Assembly: GCA_021014945.1 (NCBI GenBank)
Contig: MU266331.1
Span: 1-64,000 of the forward strand
Direction of reading: 5' to 3'
Length of the DNA stretch: 64,000 nucleotides
Source: Leucogyrophana mollusca
Taxonomy: Eukaryota; Basidiomycota; Agaricomycetes; Boletales
Shown here: positions 34,532-45,991 of the stretch, piece after piece
How positions within the stretch are numbered: the first letter of the stretch is position 1
Layout: each line of letters opens with the position of its first letter
Program-made: the position numbers and the translations under genes
Notes under the pieces: model-generated
Database searches by the model: none
Seen by the model: the letters and a program-made list of their open reading frames with translations, nothing else
What the model was told of the DNA's origin: nothing

Positions 34532-35826
34532 ATGGCAAAGTCAATGAGCAAAGATGTGGCCCACCAACTTGAAGTATGTCCCATCTATCGTAGGCCATAG
34601 TCAAGTTGACAACCTCTCCAGGACTTTCGCACTGCTGTGGCGACTGCCGCGGAGGATGTCGTCTTTCGTTTATTTCCTACAAAGGTACGTGTAGCTTCTG
34701 TGAAGTGACGCGTCTCATCCATCCTCTTTGTAGATTATGTGTGACAATTAGGTCTATCTTTCCTATGATACGCTAACAATCTGAGAACAGCGAGCTGTCG
34801 GCCTTGATAGATTCTACCATTCAACCTGACTCGCCATATCACATCTCTCATGCAAGCTCGTTTACCGATGCGACCGTTTATCCGCCCCCCTCGTCTACAG
34901 GGGCAGACGAGCCTGACAAGAAACGTAAACGAGGTACAGACAGAAGCGTGTCATTGCCGCATTCGAGCGACAATGCGAGGTACCCCAATCACATGCTTGC
35001 TAACCAGCATATCATAAAATTGCATGACACGGTCAAGCGCGAGTGTAGCCAGCTTGCAGATAGTTGCGTAAGTGATAGTGTAGTTGCGTGGCCTTGTATC
35101 ACATAGTTCAGCGTGCTCCATCCTTTAGGACAAGGTCAAATTATGGGTTAACCTTACAATGCCCAAGTATACCCATTCATATCTCCGTTTTGCGACATCT
35201 TGCTGATTATTCCTCTTAGGATCGAAGAGTGAGACCTCTACATTACCCTTGATTTTCACCGTTTGATCTTTCTCGTGCTCAGTGGCGATAATTTCGGTAT
35301 GCTCTGGCTTTCAAAGTGGCGTAACCTTCCTCACATGTATTTCAGGCGTTCAGATCCAGGAAGGCATGTCGTTTTAGACAGCTTCGACGTGATATCTAAT
35401 CGTCATATACAGAGGTTCTAAGTGAACTACTCCGCGCTCAAGAAAGCGCCTACAATCTACGGGATGGGGTTCGTCAAGACCACCTGAACAGAGCTAAGAT
35501 CTGCTCGAAATTGATTAAATACCCTCACATAGAGGATTACACAGTGCGTTCTGCACGCTGCTATCCTAGAATCCAGCGCATAATAAATGGCGTATTAACA
35601 TGGGCAAATAGCTCAGCCTAAAGGAACACGACGAAAAGCAGCTGTTCTTTTCTAGACAGCATCTGATCGATATCCGGAACATATACGCTGTCTTGACAGA
35701 CATCTTGCACAAAAACATCGCCAAGGTGTGTTACTTCCTAGTCAGCTAGTCGCACTGGGAGCTGATGGACGGCTGGCATGATAGATCCGTGCACCCAAAG
35801 CAAACAATGGCGTTGGCCTCTACTGA
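34532..35826 (+). CDS. PSME3: Proteasome activator PA28-gamma (REG-gamma) homologue
   Basis: Eleven exons: 34532-34573, 34622-34684, 34734-34738, 34791-35067, 35129-35166, 35220-35228, 35283-35296, 35346-35363, 35413-35543, 35612-35725, 35785-35826; 250 residues, close to the 254 of the animal protein. Helix 1 ends VFRLFPTKIIELSALI, the family's FPxKIxEL pattern. After a Lys/Arg-rich linker with KKRKRG (nuclear signal), the activation-loop region reads NLTMPKIEDGDNFGVQIQEE, followed by RAKICSKLIKYPHIEDYTLS, QHLIDIRNIYAVLTDILHKN and the end IRAPKANNGVGLY. It should form a heptameric ring on the 20S proteasome in the nucleus. Exon 3 is five bases, exon 6 nine; the intron at 35364-35412 begins with GC. 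Divergent from TAF1 with 295 bp between start codons. Confidence 0.93.
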
Positions 35827-36007
35827 TGCCCAGGCCCGCTCCAGTATACTCATCGGTATTCCCTATATTTAATACTGGTAGGAAGAGTTGTAATCGAACA
35901 CTGCAGCGCAGCTTTTCTTGGGGGCGTGATTTGTTCCGTATATTATTTCAAGGTAGCACCTCTACTTTTCCTTCATTGTCGACGGACTTTTGTAGCATCT
36001 CATTCCG

Positions 36008-37732
36008 TCATACTGATATAGTCTTGAAGACGTTAAACCCGTCCAGGGCGGTGCTAATCACTGTGCCTGGAATCTGGGGATGCCAATGAACTTCTTTCAC
36101 GTCCTTCTGCCCTTGATGAACGAAGAGCAGCTGAGGAGGAACTTCACGGCCACCCTCAGGAGTATCGTTCATCGACGCTCCGACCTCCTCGTCATCTTCC
36201 TCTACTCCAAGGTCCCAGAGCGTGACTTGATCGTCGGCGCCGGAGGCAGCAAAAATTGAATCCTCAGTCGGGTGCCATTCAATAGAAGTTATTGGAGCAT
36301 GGTGCCAGGTAAAGGATGCTACTGGAGGGGGTGCGGCCGCTCTGCAATGCGGGTCATAATGAGGACCTCATTCGAATAATGTAAGACAACATACCCCTTC
36401 TTTGTTACATTTCGCAGATCCCAAACTTTGATGCCCCCTTCATCTCCACCGCTGAGAAGCAGATAGCTTGTCTTTCTATTCCAGCTAATGACGTTGACGT
36501 CGCTTTCGTGGGCTGGATCAATCCCGGTCGCGCTCTGCCGGCCTCTGCTCCGAACGTCCCATATTTGAACGCTACGATCCGCCGAGCATGATGCAAATAC
36601 AGTAGGTTGTGACGGACTCCACTGAATATCCTCAATACTCGATGTGTGAGATATAAAAGGCTGTGAAAGCGCATTGAAACCGGAGGGAGTCGATGTGGTT
36701 AAGTAAATTTTCGAATGAATGTCACCAGTGAGAAGTCGAAGGGAAGAGGGACTGGATTCTCCGGACGATGCCCAGTCCATGGCGAAACCTTCAGCACGTC
36801 CGTGCGAGCTTATCGTAAACGCAGGCTTATTGGTGCGCGATTTATCCCAGGAGTAACCCGGAACGTCAAGGGATTCTATCAGGGGTCTTATGTCCCATAT
36901 GTGTACTTTTCCGGTGTCTGCCCAACTCGCAGCATAGTACGGTTGCGACACGGGTGGTAGTGGTGCCGACGGGGGGAGAGGCTGTACGCGAACACGATTG
37001 ACACCACCATTGTGGGGAACCGAGCGATGTTCAAGGATAGCATCTTCATCAAGATCGTCGTCGTCGTCGTCATCCTCGGAATCAGAGTTGTCTTATTAAA
37101 CAGCCAAACGAACACAACTCAGCCATCAACCATTGACAGGTTCGACGGTGACGTACCTCCATCCTTTTGAGTCCGATGTAATGAGCTCATTTTGTAGACG
37201 GACAATTCATTTTTGCTGGCCAAAGCAGCCTGTGTACCAGAGACCAGATATGCAGTTGCGGGGTATCGCTGCCGCTCATCTCCTAAGTTATCGCGCAATA
37301 CGTCGAAGGAGAGGCAAGGCCAAGTAACGTTCATTGAGTGTCGCATGATATAAACCGAATCATCTGGCTCCAGTATTTCATCTTTCCCCAGCACATGAGT
37401 TCCCGGGATAAAGACATCGGGAGCAGGAGGCTGCTCATCTGATTCTTCGATAGCAGGTAAAACTTCATCTACGTCCATGCCTACACAAGTAAAACCGTTA
37501 CCAGCTATACGCTGAGCTAGATCTGTGTCACCTGCGTACCGTCCTCTCCCTCACCGGCTTCGGCATCAACCACTTCTTCATCACTTTCGATCTCATCCTC
37601 CCAAGCGTCTTCAAACTCGCCCATCTCGTTGACTTCGGCATCATCGCGTTTCAGTCCACTTCCGGAGGCCTTGGCGAATGCCTGGCCTTCATGGTCCAGT
37701 CGCTGGAAATCGGCTGCGGTTCGTTTCGACAT
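36008..37732 (-). CDS. RRB1: Glutamate-rich WD-repeat ribosome biogenesis protein Rrb1/GRWD1
   Basis: Minus-strand exons 37540-37732, 37157-37480, 36395-37091 and 36008-36341 give 515 residues. Rrb1 is the dedicated nuclear chaperone of ribosomal protein L3. The acidic N-terminus ([16 protein letters not shown]) is followed by the family block [20 protein letters not shown] and [15 protein letters not shown] second acidic run ([15 protein letters not shown]) precedes the WD repeats: [45 protein letters not shown] with [49 protein letters not shown]. The start codon at 37732 is the first ATG; a longer frame upstream begins with a non-ATG codon. Confidence 0.95.
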
Positions 37733-38329
37733 CTTGTCTTGTTGCACGCACGAGTCCACAGATCTGAATTCTCAAATTTTCACGATATGGGGCACGTGAC
37801 CACGAAATGCAAATTCGCTGAGTTTAAGCGAACTGCAGCCCCAGATTTTCTCCCAGTCGAATGATCGGTTGGTCTCCTTCGTCTGGGCACCAGCACGCAC
37901 TGGCAGCTCGGGCTGGCTTTCGCGCCAAGGATTACGTGTCAGTGTGTAGTTTGTATGACCTCCAGAACAATGCTGATCAATGAGAGTATCTAGGAACATC
38001 TCGCTAGCACACTGCGGTGTAGGTTCGGCGAGCACTTGCGTGTCCTTTCGGCCACAATTCATCCCTCAACTACTCTCACTGATGTGATAATTCCCTGCGC
38101 CATCGGGGATTACCAGTGGTTTGCCAGTGATGCCGATGTCTTTGTAATCGGCGTAAATACGGTTGACGACGCGTACGTCCAATATGACCTTCCTTGCGCT
38201 TCTCCAGAGTTCTCCAGTCGTTCTGACACGAAGTATGTACGCGTCCCCTACGTATGGATTCACATAAATGGTGCGGTTGATGCTTCACAAAATCATCACC
38301 AGTCTCCTCTCTTATCCAAACCCACCACA
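37733..38329. other. Divergent promoter region, RRB1 and MGST3
   Basis: 597 bp between start codons. A 96-codon ATG-initiated minus ORF (37772-38062) and a second minus frame above it (38066-38263) are open, with somewhat protein-like composition, but no domain is recognisable and no splice joins them cleanly. I treat the stretch as mainly regulatory, with a small undetected gene not excluded. Confidence 0.4.
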
Positions 38330-39097
38330 ATGTCTACCTCCCTCCTCCTTCCCGAAGGGTGAGTTTCTCGTCGCTGCGACCTTGGCCACTCACAATGAAC
38401 TGTACCTTGTATTAGGTTCGCATATGTCCCCAGCGCTCTTATGTCTGTCGGATGGGTGTTACTCTGGCAAACTTTCCTCGTAGGAAGGCAACGCAAAAGA
38501 TCGGGAATAAAATACCCACAATGTACCTCTTCGCGCCCGATTTCATTTCCAGGGCTAATAGCTTTCTTTAGTATACGCGGAGCAAGCTGAGGTCAAAGCC
38601 TCCAAGGAGGCGCTGAGGTTCAACTGCGCTCAACGTATGTCTCGCCTTGTCAATGTGTCTACTCGAGCTGACCAGAACATATCACAGGTGCACACCAAAA
38701 TACTCTGGAAAATGTCCATCTGATTGCTATGAGGTTGGTGAGGATACCTGTCATTGCAAACCACTAATTAACGCCGTCGACAGCACTCTGGTGGCGGGAT
38801 TAAAGCATCCTCTTTTGGCATCAGCTCTCTGTGGTGGTTGGGCTTTCTCTCGGGTCATCTACACTCTCGGCTACACCACTGGTGAACCCGGCAAGGTAAC
38901 GCACCCCAGAAGCTCGACAGTACGATAATATCGCTCACTTTCACCTGCTAGCGAATCTTTGGCGCATTGCCAGGTAGCGTATCGATGTTGGGTGAGCCTA
39001 TTGCCGATTGTTGGCCTTTCTCTCGTTGATTTTTTTTCTAGCTCTCGTCCTGACTGCCAGTTATGCGGCTTCTCAATTCTTGTGTGCCGCTCTTTAG
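38330..39097 (+). CDS. MGST3: Microsomal glutathione S-transferase 3-type MAPEG protein
   Basis: Seven exons: 38330-38358, 38416-38522, 38572-38634, 38688-38733, 38784-38895, 38952-38973, 39042-39097; 144 residues, the normal MAPEG size. Four membrane helices are visible: YVPSALMSVGWVLLWQTFLV, the HLIAMSTLVAGLKHPLLASA region, CGGWAFSRVIYTLGYTTG, and the C-terminal ALVLTASYAASQFL. Family residues present are the loop FNCAQRAHQNTLENV, where Arg and Glu contact glutathione, and the RVIYTLGYTTGEPGKR block. MGST3 enzymes add glutathione to leukotriene A4 or reduce lipid hydroperoxides in ER or mitochondrial outer membranes; in fungi an oxidative-stress role is likely. The long in-frame stretch upstream of the ATG has no other ATG near it. 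Confidence 0.93.
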
Positions 39098-39349
39098 AAT
39101 GAGCAACGCTCCCATAACCATGTACCCATACATTTGATATTTATACGGATATCCCATTAATATTTATATGCCCGTGGACTTTGTCCGTTGGTTGAGCGCT
39201 TGAGGAGAAACCCGCTATTGTAGCCGCAGAAATAGACTCGCCCCTGTGGACGACATGAATAAAGCGGCGACCACAGTTGCCACCAATAAACTGCTATATA
39301 TCCCACTTGCTCTCTATCCACTCTCTCGCCAGTGTTCTGTATCATAGCC

Positions 39350-40828
39350 ATGTCTGAATCCCCCCGTCGGCTCTCTTTCCCGACTTCTACTTCAGATTTT
39401 GCTTTGCCGTCAAGCTCGTCAAGTTCTGACGATGTTCCAGCGAATCCGCTGTTGGCTCGATTCCGACGACCTACGCTTTCCTCGAAGTCTAGTTATTTTT
39501 CCGACAAGAAGCTACAGAGCCCTTTAGCTGTTTCCTTTACGATCCCCTCGAGACGGCGTGGTAGTGCGGGTGGGGAGGAGTCAGAGAGTGACAAAGAGAG
39601 GATGTGCACAGAGAGCTCGCCGTCCAGCTCTGGAAATCCTACGCCACCTATCGGGTTGTCACAGGACTCTGATGCTGGCGAGATGAGTACGAAGGGAATA
39701 CCTCAGCCATCGACGCCTCCTCCCAGTCGCAGCCTTAGCGTCTCTGGCATCGGACAAGACGCTCTTGATCCGTCTACGACCAATCCTGTCTCGCGACCCC
39801 CTTCGTATCCCGTGAGTTCATACCCTATCTAAGCTATCTCTATGCTGACTCGCAGAGTGAAGCTTAAGCCCCCCCGCATCCTGAATCTACTTTCTGAATC
39901 ACGCCCTGACGAAGACGAAGTCAAGTCAGAAGCTGCATTCCAACGGCTCATCGCATCATGCTCCGAGCTACCTATGCAGCCACGCACACCTCGTGCCCCA
40001 TCTGATCGCGGCCGATATCCCGAAGAGGCAGGCCATGAGGAGGTGCAGAGAGAAGATACCCCAAGTGACGACGAAGACGAGGACGTGGAAGGTCTGTTCG
40101 CTTTCGACGCCCAGAGTGAACCCATCACAATCAAACCTTGCACTCCATCCCAAAGCGTGAACGGAGATGACCTGTGTATGTCGATTTCTGGGAGCCCTAT
40201 GAGTGGAGCCATGGACGTAGATGCGGTACATGAACCCTCTTCTGACGCAAAAGCCTCACTCACACCACGTTCATCCAGCCTTCAGCATCGCCGTCCATAA
40301 CTTCCACGCCAGTATCTATCCAATGGCGCTACACGCCCCCTCCAACTACAAGCGCAGTGCGTTCCAACAAGCGCAAATGTAGGTTCTATCACCTCACGGT
40401 GTCTTGTTGGCCACTAAACTCCAGACTTGTCCATAGTGGATGACAGATATGATCCCTACCCCACATCCGCAAAACGTCGTGCTGTGTCACCTTCCATGTC
40501 ACATCTCCGAGAATCACATCCCTCCCTCGCATCTTACCCTCGGACCCCAAATGGCCGACCTCCAGTTCCAATCCCCCTCACCATCCCCGGATCTGGCATG
40601 GCCTCTACTACAACATCATCTCCAACAGTCACATCATATTCTCTCAATGGTTTGGCTGGCTCTAGGCCTGGTCTAGGATCAATGAGCGTATCGTCCAGCC
40701 CAATCCTAAGGCCCACACTGGGACTGGCGAGTCCAATCCTTCGACCGATTCCGAGGAGCAGGCGAGAAGGTGAAGAAAGAGAGGTCGAAGGCGCTGGCGA
40801 AGCTGTGGGGGGCCTTAGCCTCAGCTGA
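39350..40828 (+). CDS. Ser/Pro-rich, probably disordered protein of unknown function
   Basis: Exons 39350-39811, 39863-40225, 40279-40378 and 40425-40828 give 442 residues. The composition is Ser, Pro, Asp and Arg rich. More ordered-looking blocks are NPLLARFRRPTLSSKSSYFS, PRILNLLSESRPDEDEVKSE followed by AAFQRLIASCSE, and near the C-terminus DDRYDPYPTSAKRRAVSPS and PRTPNGRPPVPIPLTIPG. The repeated Ser-Pro and the SAKRR/KRK sequences suggest a nuclear cyclin-dependent-kinase substrate, an inference only. The introns were placed so that frames connect in phase; those starting at 39812 and 40226 both remove stop codons. I do not recognise the family. Confidence 0.65.
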
Positions 40829-41263
40829 TAGGAAGTCTCCCGATGTCAAGGTTTTTGACGTTGAGGGAAGTTCCGCTTCAGCTCAACACCCGCTGCCGTG
40901 AGGCCTCTTTCTGGTGCTCGACGGAGACAGCCCGATACCGGGTTATCTACATAGCCTACCGGTATCTGTGTTCGCCGTGATGGGAACTATCGGCGTTACC
41001 TAGCGCACGTTTCTCGAATGCGCATATAATACATAGGTACATAGGCACAACTGCGAGCAAAGCTGCAAGCCCCAGTACAAGTAGTGTTGGGACAATACAT
41101 ATGTTGTCACGTGGATCGTGATTTTATGATTTCGAAGTCTTGTACTGCACTATCGGAGTGCTGTCACAATCCTGCAGGCTATCCATTAACTTCTCTACGC
41201 CTCACGGCCTCATTGGTTCTATCACGGGCATCATAGATTTTAGGGACGCCCAAATCGCTATAA
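40829..41263. other. Intergenic, 39350 gene to NOP6
   Basis: 3' flank and promoter in tandem orientation. A run of tacataggtacataggcac near 41029-41048 is a short imperfect direct repeat. Nothing else noted. Confidence 0.5.
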
Positions 41264-42466
41264 ATGTCGACCGCTCAAAAGCTCACGAAAAAGCAAAAGA
41301 AAGGCATCGCCTTTCGTGACCGGAAGTCAGGCAAAGGCAAACCAAAACGTCCAGACGACGAGAATTATGCCCTTGACGTCCCTATCGTGGAGGATCAAGA
41401 TATGGCTGGGGTACAAGATAGTGTTGTGGAGGATACGCAGGAGGGCGCGGCAGCTGCAACGAGCGTGGTGGCCAACAGGAAGGACAAGGGGAAGGGCAAA
41501 GAGAAGTCGGCTGATGTCGTGGCGGACGCGGCGCCAACCGTGGTGGTGGGAGCGAAGAAGAGAAAGCGGGAAGCCGCAGAGGCGAAGGGAGGCGCAGACG
41601 GGAAGCAAGGTGAAACAGAAAAGCCCAAAGCCAAGAAACGAAAAGGGTCTGCTGGGGAGGCTATTGACCTTCTGGATGAAGTAAATGGGGCAGGAAGCGA
41701 GGCTGCGAAAGGACAGGCAAAACAACGATTCATATTGTTCCTTGGTGCGATACATTCCACAACTTATGGGCCCATTCTAATCTCTTGTCCTAGGCAATCT
41801 AAAATATACCACAACTCTAGAGGCGATACAGGCACACTTTGCAGCATGCGGTATGACCACATTGCTGTCTAACGGAAGATTGCTCACTTACATTTCCCAA
41901 GATCCACCACCAACAGTCCGTCTTCTCACTCCAAAACCATCCACGAGCAAGCCTCTGTCAAAACCAATTACCAAGTCAAAAGGATGCGCCTTCCTTGAGT
42001 TCAAACACCGCAACGCACTTCAGCAAGGCCTGAAGCTCCACCATTCCCAGCTCGACGGCCGTCAAGTCAATGTAGAATTGACAGCTGGAGGCGGGGGCAA
42101 GAGCGAGGCCCGGATAGGGAAGGTAAAAGAACGGAACAAGGAGTTGGAAGCCCAGCGAGTATGTAGCCCGTCGATTGTTCTGACCCCGCTCACATACCTT
42201 TATTATCTTCGTAGCGCAAGAGATCCGAGAAACTTGAGAAACAACCCAACAGAGAGCAGCCTGCACCGCGTGTAGAAGGTGCACAGCGTTATTCCGCGAC
42301 ATCTGGAGCAGAGCAGGTGGTAACGAAGAATCGGACATGGACAGTTGGTGACGTCGAAGAGACGGAGACACACCGAGGAGGCAAAAAGCATGCTAAACGG
42401 GGTAAGGGTCGTCGACCCAGTGCCAGAGAGTGGGGAACCGGGGTGAATGCTATACCCGTTGGGTGA
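41264..42466 (+). CDS. NOP6: Nop6-like RRM nucleolar protein
   Basis: Exons 41264-41744, 41794-41850, 41902-42158 and 42215-42466 give 348 residues. An N-terminal Lys/Arg- and Ala/Glu-rich half (KLTKKQKKGIAFRDRK, KKRKREAAEAK) leads into one RNA recognition motif at about residues 155-260: RNP2 is RFILFLGNLKYTTT, and RNP1 is KSKGCAFLEFKHRNA. The ends of both RNP strands lie on different exons. The C-terminus is basic (GGKKHAKRGKGRRPSA). Nop6 helps early 40S assembly in yeast. The reading fits fungal Nop6 in order and size, with an expanded N-terminus. Confidence 0.88.
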
Positions 42467-42555
42467 TTTACCATACCTTTGGTCTGTTTCGAGGATGCAT
42501 TGAAATTATGGTTTGGATATGCTATGATAGAGTCCCAGATATATTTACATCCGAA

Positions 42556-43909
42556 TCATGAAACCAGGATGAACACAAGGAACTGTGGGGGTGACGTCTG
42601 AATTTTGAGCGGGTATGGTTGAAGGAAGGAGCACGTACAAAGACTATCAACACCCCAAATACTTTTAGCATCAGCCACCGGTTGCTGGATATACTTGCAT
42701 AGTATTTGAGCAGCTCCCTTTGCGCGCCACCCACATTCGATGCGATATCTATGGTATCTGCATCGATACGTTGGACTGTTTCTCGTTGCTCGGCTACCAT
42801 GTTTGCCAGTTGCGTGAATATTTGACCGAGTTCGGCAATAGTAGACTCAATGGATTCGATTGCTGTGGAACGCGACTGGATGTAGGAGTCCTGGATGCAG
42901 ACGTATTAGGTCGAAACAACAAAAATCATGGGCAAAGAACGTTACCTGCTGCTCGACCAGTTGCATTTGCATGAAAGGATTACCTCCGTTCTGAGCATTT
43001 CCCTCTTCTGCTGAATCAAGATCCAGAGCCAACACATCTCCGTTTTGTGGTGCACGTCCTTTCCCCTTTCCATTCCCATTCAACCGGCCCAGGCTGCCGT
43101 CGCCCATGGGATCGTGCCGTCCATTTAGCAACAGGGAGTCTAACAGTCCGGATTATCCCAATGATCGATAAAGAACCTCGTAGAAAACTCACTTGGTGGC
43201 GTTTGGTGTGCTGCAGAAGCAGTGGAGAACATAAATTGCTCCGTGCGGTCTTTCGACTCTTTCATATTCTATGAGGGAAACGGATTCGCCTCGGATAGGA
43301 ATACACGTAGAAGGACCACTCACTTGTGTCCTAACCTCTAGAACATCCTTAAAACTCATGCTGGTAGTGGCCAGTTTGCTCTGAAGCATCATAACGATAT
43401 TGTGGTTGTGCTCATCAATTTGCTTCCCCTCCGAGGACTTTGATGAGCCCTGAGCATTGCATTGTTTGACATATGATTGCAGTGCAGCTATCTGCCTGTT
43501 GATACCTGCAATGTCTTGCTTGATTATAAAGGTCAATTCCTGCCATAAACGCGCTATCTTGAGCTCCTGAGCACTGGATGAGCACCGGAACGCCTTACAC
43601 TGATTTCCACCGGCCGGTCGTCGAATAATGTTTTCCGTTTCGCAACTTCTTCCGCGTCAGTGCCCAGTCCCATAAACAAACGGAACAAAATCACTCACGT
43701 TGGGCAAGCTTCCCCAACTTGATCGTCGTGCTGCTGATGTCCTTCCCTATGGCCGAAGCCATTCGAGAGAACTCGCTCTTCGCTCCGCCTTTGCCGTGTG
43801 ACTGTAATAACCTCTGTTTCGCCTCGGCGGTTCGTGGTGGTACAGCGGACCTGTTGCGTATGGACTCGACGCACGCACGGAATTCGTTCGTGCGGTCTTG
43901 GATGGGCAT
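42556..43909 (-). CDS. SED5: Syntaxin-5/Sed5, cis-Golgi Qa-SNARE
   Basis: Seven minus-strand exons: 43699-43909, 43599-43648, 43324-43539, 43193-43268, 42946-43139, 42639-42890, 42556-42597; 346 residues. The N-terminus MPIQDRTNEFRACVESIR is the Sly1-binding N-peptide typical of Sed5. The Habc-type region contains KRKTLFDDRPVEISELTFII. The SNARE motif, about residues 250-310, begins DSYIQSRSTAIESIESTIAE and has the zero-layer glutamine in IFTQLANMVAEQ. The anchor is spliced from two exons: WLMLKVFGVLIVF joins SPPQFLVFILVS over the last intron. It mediates ER-Golgi and intra-Golgi membrane fusion. Confidence 0.94.
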
Positions 43910-44280
43910 TGTGCAGGGACTGTCTAGAATGGGAGAATAAGGTATTTAAATAGATGCCTGGTATATAGATGAAGGTTGCTCAAGGGCAAGCAAAGCGGAG
44001 ACGGTGAACTGACACTGCAAGCGGAGGATAATGGACTGCGGTGTCGGCTTGTGCCGACGGCGATCGGCCGGGGGTACCTGCCTATTAGGTAATAAGTCAC
44101 AAATATGTATATCATATTTATTTTTGGTGGGACGCGTCAAATGGCGTTTCGGCACTGGCTCTTCGTCTCGACGCCTCTGGCTAAGTACCATCCCCCAGCA
44201 ATTATTCTGAAAGCTTTGCAAGCGCTGGGCTTTTAGCTTTACAATACGTTCAATTTCTCTGTTTGTCTCTGTCCGGTTGC
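43910..44280. other. Divergent promoter region, SED5 and the dehydrogenase gene
   Basis: 371 bp between start codons. AT-rich near 44095-44130 (catatttattttt), the likely TATA region of either gene. No ORF of note. Confidence 0.5.
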
Positions 44281-45991
44281 ATGTTGCGGTGCACTAATCC
44301 ATTTCGACGTAATACTTTATTATCCCGATTCAAACCCTCGCACCAGTCTCGACACCTCTCGCTTCCTGTTTGTCCACCTTTCTCCAGAGTCTCGGGTTGC
44401 GCCAACACCACGTCGATCTCCCGCGCATTTTCTCGACGCGTTTCTCCCTCAAATTTCTCGATGCCCTCTCCCCCGCGCACTCCATCACCAAGGTCAAAAG
44501 TCCTCGTACTGGGCGCAGGAAATTTTGGAAGTTGTCTGGCCGACCATCTCGGCGACTCTGACCATGAAGTGTACATCTGGTCCCGCCATGAACGCTTTGT
44601 TGAGCACTTCAACCTTCATCACCGTAATCCCGACTACTTGAAGGACCATGAGTTTTCCACCAATATTTGCGCGGTGGGACCACAGATCCCCGATGGTGAC
44701 TTCATAAAAAAGATGGACGTTCTGTTGTTTGCTATACCCACTCAAGCTTTGAGGTATGAACCTCGCAATCGCCTGGTTCCCTCCCTCCATCGTGATTGTT
44801 ATTCGCGACTAGGGAAACGCTCATCGGGCTCCAACCTAATCTGAGCTTGGAGAAGCTACCGCTCCTCATCTTCGTGAACAAAGGCATCGAGACAAACACA
44901 CAGGCCTTGACGCTTGAGATCGTGGCGGATACTTGTGGAAGTCATGTTGCCCGGATGGCGACCTTCATAGTGAGTGTAAAGTCGAGATGCGCACCTTGCC
45001 TGTCACTCAGTAAGATATACAGTCCGGCCCGTCTTTCGCGAAAGAGAGTACGCATACATATAGAGTTTAGAGTTCGTGTCCTGGATGCTGATTTGTCGAC
45101 AGTCGTACGCAGGCAACCAACCTCGGTGTCCGTCGCCTCCTTGTCGGAATCACAAGCGCAAAAGGCATCCGAGCTTTTCCATCAACCGTGGTTCCGGTGG
45201 TGTGTCCTCTATCATAATGACCTGGGTCCCGTCATTCAATGCTGTTAACGTCAGTTACACCGGTAATGATCCGATTGGTCTCGAATTGGCAGGTGCTTTG
45301 AAGAACGTCTACGCTATCGCGGCTGGCATGGCAGATGGTCTTGGCTTTGAGAACAACACCAGAGCGAGTGAGTTTTCCCGCCTTGCCATGCGACGTAGTA
45401 TGTGACCCGCGCTCGAAGGTCTGATCACCAGGGGCCTGGCTGAAATGACACGAATTGGAACGGCCTACGGAGCTTCGCCACTGACTTTCATGGGCCTTGC
45501 TGGTGTGGGAGATCTTTTCCTCACGTGCAGTTCCCCCACTAGTCGTAACTACACCGTGGGTTACCGTCTGGGGAAGGGCGAGTCATTGGATGATATCATC
45601 AGGACGATTGGAAGCGTTGCGGAAGGGGTTACAACATCCAAGGGCCTGAAAAAGATTATCGATGAGATGGGCTTGTCTGCTGCTATCGCGAACGGGGTGA
45701 GTGACGGGGTTTACCGCATCGGTAGAGCTTCGGTCTGCTTATAACTATTTTTTGGACCCCATAGATATATGAAATTCTTTACGAAGGTAAGAATAACGCG
45801 ATGACGGGCTACTGGTGCGACACCTGATTGCTTTGCTGGGTTGTTTAGGCAAGGAAGTGCAGGTAGGAGTGCAAGAGCTGATGTGCCGTCCGCCATCGCG
45901 CGAACTGGATCTCCCAGAGCAGACAGGGGGACCTGCGAGACGACTGCTTGATAAACTAGGGATGGAATCACTAGATGGCTGCGGGCTTTGA
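44281..45991 (+). CDS. gpsA: NAD(P)-dependent glycerol-3-phosphate dehydrogenase of GpsA type with N-terminal leader
   Basis: Eight exons: 44281-44753, 44813-44969, 45023-45047, 45103-45196, 45255-45367, 45419-45696, 45765-45786, 45849-45991; 434 residues. It interconverts dihydroxyacetone phosphate and glycerol-3-phosphate. The Rossmann motif is [17 protein letters not shown]; then [45 protein letters not shown] with the catalytic lysine, and [14 protein letters not shown] with [17 protein letters not shown]. The last blocks follow bacterial GpsA rather than the fungal Gpd1 pattern (GVADLITTC). About 60 residues precede the fold; they are rich in Arg, Ser and Thr with almost no acids, like a mitochondrial presequence. 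A second ATG at 44461 ([13 protein letters not shown]) could start a cytosolic form. The frame upstream of 44281 lacks an ATG. Confidence 0.9.

Noticed and set aside
37772..38062. 96-codon minus-strand ORF upstream of RRB1
   Set aside because: ORFs of this size occur by chance many times in this window. No domain, no splice partner, and it would leave no room for the RRB1 promoter.
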